Shown here in pieces: positions 33,346-46,100 of a DNA stretch of 64,000 nucleotides. Below the pieces are notes generated by a model. It saw only the letters and a list, made by a program, of their open reading frames with translations. It made no database searches and was not told the DNA's origin. The position numbers were made by a program, and so were the translations under genes. The first letter of the stretch is position 1. Each line of letters starts with the position of its first letter. Source of the DNA: Mixophyes australis (taxonomy: Eukaryota > Chordata > Amphibia > Anura > Limnodynastidae); contig JAVHZZ010000003.1 in NCBI GenBank assembly GCA_036250195.1, positions 59,747,289 to 59,811,288 on the forward strand, written 5' to 3'.

Positions 33346-36300
33346 CAGAGTGTATTATAAAGACAAAGAAGGATGTTTTAGAAACAGCCATAACAAATTT
33401 ATGAAAGCAGGACAACATTTTGGATTTTCTTTTTAATCAGGCATCTGTCTGCACACTTTTTCCCAGCTGTCAGTTGCTAGGAAAATGCTGTTTTGCGACA
33501 CACCATTGCATATGATTGCACAAATGCACCCATTTCAGCACATGGATTTGAAATATAGCTCTAGGTATATTTCACATTCTCCTGAGGTCATTTAATATGG
33601 GAGGGTCCCGGGTTAGTCTTGCATCGAGGTCGGGGTTCCAGAGATAAACCACTGTCTGCAGCAATGTTGAGAGTTGTCAAGTTGTCCCTTCTTCCTATAC
33701 ACTATACAGGGTTAGATTGTTTTTGAGCACCAATATAAATAAAACTTTATGCCAGAATTATGACACATAAGAAATATACCTAGATAGAAATATTTTATTT
33801 GGTTTTGGAATATTATTTGTAATGCTCCTGAAAGTTCCCTTATAATTCTGTCTATGGAGAAATGAAGTTACCTCTATATTGAACGTTTTGTAAAGCAACT
33901 GCCCACTCCCTTTTCTGAAGTACGGGGTCCCCCCGCTGTGATCTCTCGGCCGCTCTTCCGGTCTTTGTCATAGCGCCACATTAAGCCAATGACGTCCTAT
34001 TGCCAATAGCTATCACACTGGGACCACTGGGACCGGAAGAGATTAGATGAAAGAGAGCAGGACTGGCCTAGGACTTAGCTTACTGCATACTGGTGGATTG
34101 TACCCTCTGCTGTGTGGGATTAATATAAACAGTGCAGAGAAGATGGTTCCAGTCACACCCCCCTCCCCCTCCCCCCTAACAGGGACAAATGCAGGATTTG
34201 TAGAGGGGGGTTTCCCCGCCATGCGGCCAGTGGGCGTGACCAGCATGCATGGGGGCGTGGCTATAATTTTAGACAGTGCTTGGCTGCTCTCCAACTCTTC
34301 CCATCCCCTTAATATACATGGGCAATGCTGCATGACTACTGTTAGGTGCACGCAGCTTATCCCTTTTCAAGCAGAGCCTTGTGAAGGGGGGCAGGGTCCA
34401 GCCACCTCAATTATACAGTGCCCCAGGCTTGGAGGGGGATTTCCAGACACTAGAACCCCCCCCCCCCCCCCCCAGCCCTCAGTTTGCCTATGAATAAATC
34501 ATGTAGGGGGCAAAAAATTTCAACATAAAGGTGGCATTAACCTTTAAAATCAGTGGCATCATTTAATGAGCTGAGCCAATATTTACCCTACCAATTCACT
34601 AGGAACATGCCATGCCTCGTGTCTCATAGAGGTCACTTGTTCCTAATGAGTAGGCTGCATTCTCATAGATATTGCTCCAGCATTCACTATGTGAAAGCAT
34701 TTTAATTGCATAGTAGCGGCAGCACAACTTTTACCAGTAACACCTGTAACAGTGAAAAGATGCCTCAAATATGGAGGCTGACGTTCACTTATTACTAGAC
34801 TGAAAGAACCTTGAAAAATCATAAGGCTCATCTAGCTGAGACTGAAATCGCTTTGTCAAATGTCAGCAGCTGTATGTAAATCCATCTGCTCTTCCATAAA
34901 GATTTTCAATTAAAGGCTGCTGTTGTATTGTACGCAGGCAGGTCAGTTCCGCAATTAATTATTTACCAGTCATTTGTTTTTTCACAAATTGTCTTAACTG
35001 CATTTGACAAATTGCAGACTATGTACTGAGCTGCAGGATAATTCCCCAAGCAGCGCTTCTTATTTTTACCACTGTAATTAACGGGGTACTTTTTATTTTT
35101 AAAATAATTATCAGTTTGCACCTGTCATTTCCACAGAGCATGTAAAATAAAACTAATTTCCCTTTTAAATTTTAACATTGGTCTATGAAAATGATGATAC
35201 AATGAGCCTGATTGTGAGCTAAAACAAAATACAGCTATTTTGCACCTGGAAAAAACATGTTAGGATGCAGGGGTGCAAATGCAAATGATTTCATAGTTTG
35301 CATGCAGGGAAAATACTGCCTGATTTTGCATGTAGAGCACATTTTGGGCAGCTTTACATTAATACTGTGATTTAGAATTGAACTACCTCATGCTCCACTC
35401 CCAGTGTCCACACATTTTATATTTGGCACCTTCTATCAGAATTTACTATAAGGTCTAATATGCACATGAAGAGATTGAACTAGCAATGAGGCCAGTGGAA
35501 AGCAGAGGGCAGAATGCAGATAATTGCAGTATGAAGGATGACGTGTCTGTTGCAGTATGGCATCATATGGTGGTATTGATAGTTAGGTATTTTTGCCTTG
35601 GACCTACATCCCAACATTTGGGGTTCAGGACATAGTGCGGCAGCATGCGCATTATAAAGGGGCGTGGTCACACTACATGGGGGTGGAAGTGTTAGGCACG
35701 AATCACCCAGCCCTTTATCCTCCACTAATGACACCTCTTCAATGTCTAGCATTACTCAGTGGATCATATCTCCCAATAGTCCACAAACTGAGACAAAAGC
35801 TCTTAAAAATTGGGGCTATCCTGCCTAATCCAGACAGCTGGGAGATATGTCTTGGGCGCCAAAACAACTTGTGGTCTTCACACAGACAATTAAAAGTGGA
35901 GATTAGGTTGTTTAAATGAATGTGAATGTAAAATTCTGCCAAGGAGAAGGTCCTCATTATAAAGCATTTTATGAACCCAAAATTTCTGTGCAAATTAATT
36001 AGGTAAAAATTACTGAAAGCTAAAGAAAATTGATATTTGCAAAAATGTTTTCTGTTCAAGGACTTTTCGAATTTTTAGTTAATACTGTTTCTTACTCTCT
36101 GCTTGTTAAATATTTAACGCCTTACCTCAAATGCCCACCAATATCTGTACCCCAAACCTCTTGCAGTTTCTTACAATCTAGAAATCACACAATGGCTATT
36201 TGTGTCACTTTTGGTGAAACCCAGACTAATACCTTCACGAATAGTAATTTTGTATATCAATATACGGTGGTATAGCCCAATCACATTGCACAGCAAAATA

Positions 36301-37137
36301 TAATTTATGCATTCAGAATTATTTATACAAACTTTAAGACATTAGATGAACAATCTTACTAACAGTACAAATAAATATCAATGAATTAAGTCCCATGGTC
36401 ACACGGCATCTCATACTTTCTCTCTCTTGGAGATTCAGAATGGAGCTCCATAAAGTTGGGGGTTGGAGGGACTTAGTGATGTTAATCAAGTCATCATTCT
36501 CCACCCACAGTGTTGTGAATTTAGTCATAATGATGCGGTGGGCGGCGTGCGATGCCGCAAATCACATCATCATGCTGGGTTTTGCCCACCACTTCTTGTT
36601 CTGACCCGGGATTAAGGAGATTGGTAGACTCCTTATACTCCGGAAGATCGCCTAACATTCCAAGAGAGTCTCAAATATGTAGTACTATGTAATAGTAATA
36701 GGTAGTACTATGTAATAGTAATATGTAGTACTAGTTCAGTGTTACAGTAACCTAAACTGTACAAAGGCATCATTCTTTAGCTTTTTTGGCATGTGGAGAC
36801 TATGAAATAGTGGCCAAATATATATTTCACAATGAGCCCACTGGCAAACGGCTGACTCCTAAATCTTTTATCTATCTATTTCCAATATGATCCTATCTTT
36901 GTTTGTCCACTTTGGGGCCATGTAGGTTGACCTTGTATAGCCTTTAGGGTCACTCTCCATATTTGGCCATACTCATGGTTTCCAATGAGCAGAGTAACCA
37001 AATCATGGATTCACTGGGGCTTGTTAATGCTGGGTTGATAGTGGTCATCTTCCACTCACATTTTCCCTCATCTCCTTTAATGATCATTACCTGCCATTGC
37101 AGTTGTTTGGGACCCACACATGGTGCTGCTTTGGGCC
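33346..37137. other. Unassigned spacer
   Basis: No gene recognised. A run of about 18 C lies near 34,458-34,475. A two-copy module of about 33 bp (GTAGTACTATGTAATAGTAA) lies at about 36,678-36,735. CAGGACTGGCC near 34,060 may be a fragment of a hAT-type end. Confidence 0.4.
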
Positions 37138-40100
37138 CAGAGCTGGATTAAGGCTTTGGGGGGCTCAGGGCGCTTAGGACAGGGGGGTGACCCTATTGTC
37201 TAAAATTAGGGTCATAGTGTTATCATTCACAGGAGAGAAAAACTGTGTTATTGTAAGACTCATATCTCTCTCATTTTACCCTCTATGCCTCTCATTTCCC
37301 TTCCATGCGTCATTAATTGCAGTCCTCTTTGTACATCTCTCATTGCTGCCCCTCCATGTCTCTCTCATTGCAGCCCTCTCTGTGCCTCTCTCATTGCAAC
37401 CACTTCATGACTCTCTCAATGCAACCCCTCTTTATAGCTCTGATTACCCCCTGCATGTCTCTCTCATTCCAAACTCCTCCATGTCTCATTGCCACCTCCA
37501 AGCCTCCCTCATTGCAGACCCCTCCGTGTCTCTCATTGCAGACCCCTCCGTGTCTCTCTCATTGCAGCCCCCTCAGTGTCTCTCTTATTGCAGACCCCTC
37601 AGTGTCTCTCTCATTGCCCCCTCCAAGCCTCCCTCATTGCAGACCCCTCCGTGTCTCTCTCATTGCAGCCCCCTCAGTGTCTCTCTCATTGCAGCCCCCT
37701 CCGTGCCTCTCTTCTTTCTGCACCTTCCATGTCTATCTCATTGCCCCCTCCAAGCCTCCCTCATTGCAGACCCCTCCGTGTCTCTCTTATTGCCCCCTCC
37801 AAGCCTCCCTCATTGCAGCCCCCTCCGTGTCTCTCTTATTGCAGACCCCTCCGTGTCTCTCTTATTGCAGCCCCCTCCGTGTCTCTCTCATTGCAGCCCC
37901 CTCCAAGCCTCCTTCATTGCAGACCCCTCCGTGTCTCTCTCATTGCAGCCCCCTCAGTGTCTCTCTTATTGCAGCCCCCTCAGTGTCTCTCTCATTGCAG
38001 CCCCCTCAGTGTCTCTCTCATTGCAGCCCCCTCAGTGTCTCTCTCCTTGCAGCCCCCTCAGTGTCTCTCTCATTGCAGCCCCCTCAGTGTCTCTCTCATT
38101 GCAGCCCCCTCAGTGTCTCTCTCATTGCAGCCCCCTCAGTGTCTCTCTCATTACCCCCTCCGTGTCTCTCTTATTGCAGCCCCCTCAGTGTCTCTCTCCT
38201 TGCAGCCCCCTCAGTGTCTCTCTCCTTGCAGCCCCCTCAGTGTCTCTCTCATTGCAGCCCCCTCAGTGTCTCTCTCATTGCAGCCCCCTCAGTGTCTCTC
38301 TCATTGCAGCCCCCTCAGTGTCTCTCTCATTGCAGCCCCTTCTGTGTCTCTCTCATTGCAGCCCCCTCAGTGTCTCTCTCATTGCAGCCCCCTCAGTGTC
38401 TCTCTCATTGCAGCCCCCTTTTGTGTCTCTCTCATTGCAGCCCCTTCTGTGTCTCTCTCATTGCAGCCCCCTCAGTGTCTCTCTCATTGCAGCCCCCTCA
38501 GTGTCTCTCTCATTGCAGCCCCCTCAGTGTCTCTCTCATTACCCCCTCCGTGTCTCTCTTATTGCAGCCCCCTCAGTGTCTCTCTCCTTGCAGCCCCCTC
38601 AGTGTCTCTCTCATTGCAGCCCCCTCAGTGTCTCTCTCATTGCAGCCCCCTCAGTGTCTCTCTCATTGCAGCCCCCTCAGTGTCTCTCTCATTGCAGCCC
38701 CCTCAGTGTCTCTCTCATTGCAGCCCCTTTTGTGTCTCTCTCATTGCAGCCCCCTCAGTGTCTCTCTCATTGCAGCCCCCTCCGTGTCTCTCTCATTGCA
38801 GCCCCCTCCGTGTCTCTCTCATTGCAGCCCCCTCCGTGTCTCTCTCATTGCAGCCCCCTCAGTGTCTCTCTCATTGCAACCACTTCTGTGTCTCTCTCAT
38901 TGCAGCCCCTTCTGTGTCTCTCTCATTGCAGCCCCCTCCGTGTCTCTCTCATTGCAGCCCCCTCCGTGTCTCTCTCATTGCAGCCCCTTCTGTGTCTCTC
39001 TCATTGCAGCCCCCTCAGTGTCTCTCTCATTGCAGCCCCCTCAGTGTCTCTCTCATTGCAGCCCCCTCAGTGTCTCTCTCATTGCAGCCCCCTCAGTGTC
39101 TCTCTCATTGCAGCCCCCTCAGTGTCTCTCTCATTGCAGCCCCCTCCGTGTCTCTCTCATTGCAGCCCCTTCTGTGTCTCTCTCATTGCAGCCCCCTCCG
39201 TGTCTCTCTCATTGCAGCCCCTTTTGTGTCTCTCTCATTGCAGCCCCTTTTGTGTCTCTCTCATTGCAGCCCTCTCAGTGTCTCTCTCATTGCAGCCCCC
39301 TCCGTGTCTCTCTCATTGCAGCCCCTTTTGTGTCTCTCTCATTGCAGACCCCTCAGTGTCTCTCTCATTGCAGACCCCTCAGTGTCTCTCTCATTGCAGC
39401 CCCCTCCGTGTCTCTCTCATTGCAGCCCCCTCCGTGTCTCTCTCATTGCAGACCCCTCCGTGTCTCTCTCATTGCAGCCCCCTCAGTGTCTCTCTCATTG
39501 CAGCCCCCTCAGTGTCTCTCTCATTGCAGCCCCCTCCGTGTCTCTCTCATTGCAGCCCCCTCCGTGTCTCTCTCATTGCAGCCCCTTCTGTGTCTCTCTC
39601 ATTGCAGCCCCTTCTGTGTCTCTCTCATTGCAGCCCCCTCAGTGTCTCTCTCATTGCAGCCCCTTCTGTGTCTCTCTCATTGCAGCCCCTTTTGTGTCTC
39701 TCTCATTGCAGCCCTCTCAGTGTCTCTCTCATTGCAGCCCCTTCTGTGTCTCTCTCATTGCAGCCCCTTCTGTGTCTCTCTCATTGCAGCCCCTTCTGTG
39801 TCTCTCTCATTGCAGCCCCTTCTGTGTCTCTCTCATTGCAGCCCCCTCCGTGTCTCTCTCATTGCAGCCCCTTCTGTGTCTCTCTCATTGCAGCCCCTTC
39901 TGTGTCTCTCTCATTGCAGCCCCTTCTGTGTCTCTCTCATTGCAGCCCCCTCCGAGTCTCTCTCATTGCAGCCCCCTCAGTGTCTCTCTCATTGCAGCCC
40001 CCTCAGTGTCTCTCTCATTGCAGCCCCCTCCGTGTCTCTCTTATTGCAGCCCCTTCTGTGTCTCTCTCATTGCAGCCCCCTCAGTGTCTCTCTCATTGCA

Positions 40101-43100
40101 GCCCCTTCTGTGTCTCTCTCATTGCAGCCCCCTCCGTGTCTCTCTCATTGCAGCCCCCTCCGTGTCTCTCTCATTGCAGCCCCCTCAGTGTCTCTCTCAT
40201 TGCAGCCCCCTCAGTGTCTCTCTCATTGCAGCCCCCTCCGTGTCTCTCTTATTGCAGCCCCTTCTGTGTCTCTCTCATTGCAGCCCCCTCAGTGTCTCTC
40301 TCATTGCAGCCCCTTCTGTGTCTCTCTCATTGCAGCCCCCTCAGTGTCTCTCTCATTGCAGCCCCCTCCGTGTCTCTCTCATTGCAGCCCCCTCCGTGTC
40401 TCTCTTATTGCAGCTCCTTCTGTGTCTCTCTCATTGCAGCCCCTTCTGTGTCTCTCTCATTGCAGCCCCCTCAGTGTCTCTCTCATTGCAGCCCCCTCCG
40501 TGTCTCTCTCATTGCAGCCCCCTCAGTGTCTCTCTCATTGCAGCCCCTTCTGTGTCTCTCTCATTGCAGCCCCCTCCGTGTCTCTCTCATTGCAGCCCCT
40601 TTTGTGTCTCTCTCATTGCAGCCCCTTTTGTGTCTCTCTCATTGCAGCCCTCTCAGTGTCTCTCTCATTGCAGCCCCTTCTGTGTCTCTCTCATTGCAGC
40701 CCCTTCTGTGTCTCTCTCATTGCAGCCCCCTCCGTGTCTCTCTCATTGCAGCCCCCTCCGTGTCTCTCTCATTGCAGCCCCCTCAGTGTCTCTCTCATTG
40801 CAGCCCCCTCAGTGTCTCTCTCATTGCAGCCCCCTCCGTGTCTCTCTCATTGCAGCCCCTTCTGTGTCTCTCTCATTGCAGCCCCTTCTGTGTCTCTCTC
40901 ATTGCAGCCCCCTCCGTGTCTCTCTCATTGCAGCCCCCTCAGTGTCTCTCTCATTGCAGCCCCCTCCGTGTCTCTCTTATTGCAGCCCCTTCTGTGTCTC
41001 TCTCATTGCAGCCCCCTCAGTGTCTCTCTCATTGCAGCCCCTTCTGTGTCTCTCTCATTGCAGCCCCCTCAGTGTCTCTCTCATTGCAGCCCCCTCCGTG
41101 TCTCTCTCATTGCAGCCCCCTCCGTGTCTCTCTTATTGCAGCCCCTTCTGTGTCTCTCTCATTGCAGCCCCTTCTGTGTCTCTCTCATTGCAGCCCCCTC
41201 AGTGTCTCTCTCATTGCAGCCCCCTCCGTGTCTCTCTCATTGCAGCCCCCTCAGTGTCTCTCTCATTGCAGCCCCCTCCGTGTCTCTCTCATTGCAGCCC
41301 CCTCAGTGTCTCTCTCATTGCAGCCCCCTCCGTGTCTCTCTCATTGCAGCCCCCTCAGTGTCTCTCTCATTGCAGCCCCTTCTGTGTCTCTCTCATTGCA
41401 GCCCCCTCCGTGTCTCTCTCATTGCAGCCCCTTTTGTGTCTCTCTCATTGCAGCCCCTTTTGTGTCTCTCTCATTGCAGCCCTCTCAGTGTCTCTCTCAT
41501 TGCAGCCCCTTCTGTGTCTCTCTCATTGCAGCCCCTTCTGTGTCTCTCTCATTGCAGCCCCCTCCGTGTCTCTCTCATTGCAGCCCCCTCCGTGTCTCTC
41601 TCATTGCAGTCCCCTCAGTGTCTCTCTCATTGCAGCCCCTTTTGTGTCTCTCTCATTGCAGCCCCTTTTGTGTCTCTCTCATTGCAGCCCCTTCTGTGTC
41701 TCTCTCATTGCAGCCCCCTCCGTGTCTCTCTCATTGCAGCCCCCTCAGTGTCTCTCTTATTGCAGCCCCCTCCGTGTCTCTCTCATTGCAGCCCCTTCCG
41801 TGTCTCTCTCATTGCAGCCCCTTCCGTGTCTCTCTCATTGCAGCCCCCTCAGTGTCTCTCTCATTGCAGCCCCCTCAGTGTCTCTCTCATTGCAGCCCCT
41901 TTTGTGTCTCTCTCATTGCAGCCCCTTCTGTGTCTCTCTCATTGCAGCCCCTTCTGTGTCTCTCTCATTGCAGCCCCTTCTGTGTCTCTCTCATTGCAGC
42001 CCCCTCCGTGTCTCTCTCATTGCAGCCCCCTCCGTGTCTCTCTCATTGCAGCCCCTTCCGTGTCTCTCTCATTGCAGCCCCCTCAGTGTCTCTCTCATTG
42101 CAGCCCCCTCAGTGTCTCTCTAATTGCAGCCCCCTCAGTGTCTCTCTCATTGCAGCCCCTTCTGTGTCTCTCTCATTGCAGCCCCTTCTGTGTCTCTCTC
42201 ATTGCAGCCCCTTTTGTGTCTCTCTCATTGCAGCCCCTTTTGTGTCTCTCTCATTGCAGCCCTCTCAGTGTCTCTCTCATTGCAGCCCCCTCCGTGTCTC
42301 TCTCATTGCAGCCCCTTTTGTGTCTCTCTCATTGCAGCCCCCTCCGTGTCTCTCTCATTGCAGACCCCTCAGTGTCTCTCTCATTGCAGACCCCTCAGTG
42401 TCTCTCTCATTGCAGCCCCCTCCGTGTCTCTCTCATTGCAGCCCCCTCCGTGTCTCTCTCATTGCAGACCCCTCCGTGTCTCTCTCATTGCAGCCCCCTC
42501 AGTGTCTCTCTCATTGCAGCCCCCTCAGTGTCTCTCTCATTGCAGCCCCCTCCGTGTCTCTCTCATTGCAGCCCCTTCTGTGTCTCTCTCATTGCAGCCC
42601 CCTCCGTGTCTCTCTCATTGCAGCCCCCTCCGTGTCTCTCTCATTGCAGCCCCCTCCGTGTCTCTCTCATTGCAGCCCCTTCTGTGTCTCTCTCATTGCA
42701 GCCCCTTCTGTGTCTCTCTCATTGCAGCCCCCTCAGTGTCTCTCTCATTGCAGCCCCTTCTGTGTCTCTCTCATTGCAGCCCCCTCCGTGTCTCTCTCAT
42801 TGCAGCCCCCTCCGTGTCTCTCTCATTGCAGCCCCTTCTGTGTCTCTCTCATTGCAGCCCCCTCCGTGTCTCTCTCATTGCAGCCCCCTCCGTGTCTCTC
42901 TCATTGCAGCCCTCTCAGTGTCTCTCTCATTGCAGCCCCTTCTGTGTCTCTCTCATTGCAGCCCCTTCTGTGTCTCTCTCATTGCAGCCCCCTCCGTGTC
43001 TCTCTCATTGCAGCCCTCTCAGTGTCTCTCTCATTGCAGCCCCTTTTGTGTCTCTCTCATTGCAGCCCTCTCAGTGTCTCTCTCATTGCAGCCCCTTCTG

Positions 43101-46100
43101 TGTCTCTCTCATTGCAGCCCCTTCTGTGTCTCTCTCATTGCAGCCCCTTCTGTGTCTCTCTCATTGCAGCCCCTTCTGTGTCTCTCTCATTGCAGCCCCT
43201 TTTGTGTCTCTCTCATTGCAGCCCTCTCAGTGTCTCTCTCATTGCAGCCCCTTCTGTGTCTCTCTCATTGCAGCCCCTTCTGTGTCTCTCTCATTGCAGC
43301 CCCTTCTGTGTCTCTCTCATTGCAGCCCCTTCTGTGTCTCTCTCATTGCAGCCCCCTCCGTGTCTCTCTCATTGCAGCCCCTTCTGTGTCTCTCTCATTG
43401 CAGCCCCTTCTGTGTCTCTCTCATTGCAGCCCCTTCTGTGTCTCTCTCATTGCAGCCCCCTCCGAGTCTCTCTCATTGCAGCCCCCTCAGTGTCTCTCTC
43501 ATTGCAGCCCCCTCAGTGTCTCTCTCATTGCAGCCCCCTCCGTGTCTCTCTTATTGCAGCCCCTTCTGTGTCTCTCTCATTGCAGCCCCCTCAGTGTCTC
43601 TCTCATTGCAGCCCCTTCTGTGTCTCTCTCATTGCAGCCCCCTCCGTGTCTCTCTCATTGCAGCCCCCTCCGTGTCTCTCTCATTGCAGCCCCCTCAGTG
43701 TCTCTCTCATTGCAGCCCCCTCAGTGTCTCTCTCATTGCAGCCCCCTCCGTGTCTCTCTTATTGCAGCCCCTTCTGTGTCTCTCTCATTGCAGCCCCCTC
43801 AGTGTCTCTCTCATTGCAGCCCCTTCTGTGTCTCTCTCATTGCAGCCCCCTCAGTGTCTCTCTCATTGCAGCCCCCTCCGTGTCTCTCTCATTGCAGCCC
43901 CCTCCGTGTCTCTCTTATTGCAGCCCCTTCTGTGTCTCTCTCATTGCAGCCCCTTCTGTGTCTCTCTCATTGCAGCCCCCTCAGTGTCTCTCTCATTGCA
44001 GCCCCCTCCGTGTCTCTCTCATTGCAGCCCCCTCAGTGTCTCTCTCATTGCAGCCCCTTCTGTGTCTCTCTTATTGCAGCCCCCTCCGTGTCTCTCTCAT
44101 TGCAGCCCCCTCCGTGTCTCTCTCATTGCAGCCCCTTCTGTGTCTCTCTCATTGCAGCCCCCTCCGTGTCTCTCTCATTGCAGCCCCCTCCGTGTCTCTC
44201 TCATTGCAGCCCCTTTTGTGTCTCTCTCATTGCAGCCCCCTCCGTGTCTCTCTCATTGCAGCCCCCTCCGTGTCTCTCTCATTGCAGCCCCCTCAGTGTC
44301 TCTCTCATTGCAGCCCCCTCAGTGTCTCTCTCATTGCAGCCCCCTCCGTGTCTCTCTCATTGCAGCCCCTTCTGTGTCTCTCTCATTGCAGCCCCTTTTG
44401 TGTCTCTCTCATTGCAGCCCCTTCTGTGTCTCTCTCATTGCAGCCCCTTTTGTGTCTCTCTCATTGCAGCCCCTTTTGTGTCTCTCTCATTGCAGCCCCT
44501 TCTGTGTCTCTCTCATTGCAGCCCCCTCCGTGTCTCTCTCATTGCAGCCCCCTCAGTGTCTCTCTTATTGCAGCCCCCTCCGTGTCTCTCTCATTGCAGC
44601 CCCTTTCGTGTCTCTCTCATTGCAGCCCCTTCCGTGTCTCTCTCATTGCAGCCCCCTCAGTGTCTCTCTCATTGCAGCCCCCTCAGTGTCTCTCTCATTG
44701 CAGCCCCTTTTGTGTCTCTCTCATTGCAGCCCCTTCTGTGTCTCTCTCATTGCAGCCCCTTCTGTGTCTCTCTCATTGCAGCCCCTTCTGTGTCTCTCTC
44801 ATTGCAGCCCCCTCCGTGTCTCTCTCATTGCAGCCCCCTCCGTGTCTCTCTCATTGCAGCCCCTTCCGTGTCTCTCTCATTGCAGCCCCCTCAGTGTCTC
44901 TCTCATTGCAGCCCCCTCAGTGTCTCTCTCATTGCAGCCCCCTCAGTGTCTCTCTCATTGCAGCCCCTTCTGTGTCTCTCTCATTGCAGCCCCCTCAGTG
45001 TCTCTCTCATTGCAGCCCCCTCAGTGTCTCTCATTGCAGCCCCTTCTGTGTCTCTCTTATTGCAGCCCCCTCCGTGTCTCTCTCATTGCAGCCCCCTCCG
45101 TGTCTCTCTCATTGCAGCCCCTTCTGTGTCTCTCTCATTGCAGCCCCCTCCGTGTCTCTCTCATTGCAGCCCCCTCCGTGTCTCTCTCATTGCAGCCCCT
45201 TTTGTGTCTCTCTCATTGCAGCCCCCTCCGTGTCTCTCTCATTGCAGCCCCCTCCGTGTCTCTCTCATTGCAGCCCCCTCAGTGTCTCTCTCATTGCAGC
45301 CCCCTCAGTGTCTCTCTCATTGCAGCCCCCTCCGTGTCTCTCTCATTGCAGCCCCTTCTGTGTCTCTCTCATTGCAGCCCCTTTTGTGTCTCTCTCATTG
45401 CAGCCCCTTCTGTGTCTCTCTCATTGCAGCCCCTTTTGTGTCTCTCTCATTGCAGCCCCTTTTGTGTCTCTCTCATTGCAGCCCCTTCTGTGTCTCTCTC
45501 ATTGCAGCCCCCTCCGTGTCTCTCTCATTGCAGCCCCCTCAGTGTCTCTCTTATTGCAGCCCCCTCCGTGTCTCTCTCATTGCAGCCCCTTCCGTGTCTC
45601 TCTCATTGCAGCCCCTTCCGTGTCTCTCTCATTGCAGCCCCCTCAGTGTCTCTCTCATTGCAGCCCCCTCAGTGTCTCTCTCATTGCAGCCCCTTTTGTG
45701 TCTCTCTCATTGCAGCCCCTTCTGTGTCTCTCTCATTGCAGCCCCTTCTGTGTCTCTCTCATTGCAGCCCCTTCTGTGTCTCTCTCATTGCAGCCCCCTC
45801 CGTGTCTCTCTCATTGCAGCCCCCTCCGTGTCTCTCTCATTGCAGCCCCTTCCGTGTCTCTCTCATTGCAGCCCCCTCAGTGTCTCTCTCATTGCAGCCC
45901 CCTCAGTGTCTCTCTCATTGCAGCCCCCTCAGTGTCTCTCTCATTGCAGCCCCTTCTGTGTCTCTCTCATTGCAGCCCCCTCCGTGTCTCTCTCATTGCA
46001 GCCCCCTCAGTGTCTCTCTCATTGCAGCCCCCTCCGTGTCTCTCTTATTGCAGCCCCTTCTGTGTCTCTCTCATTGCAGCCCCCTCAGTGTCTCTCTCAT

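Noticed and set aside
36030..36275. Possible exon encoding an 81-residue frame
   Set aside because: No splice-site support, domain or biased codon use is evident; the frame length is expected by chance in AT-rich DNA.
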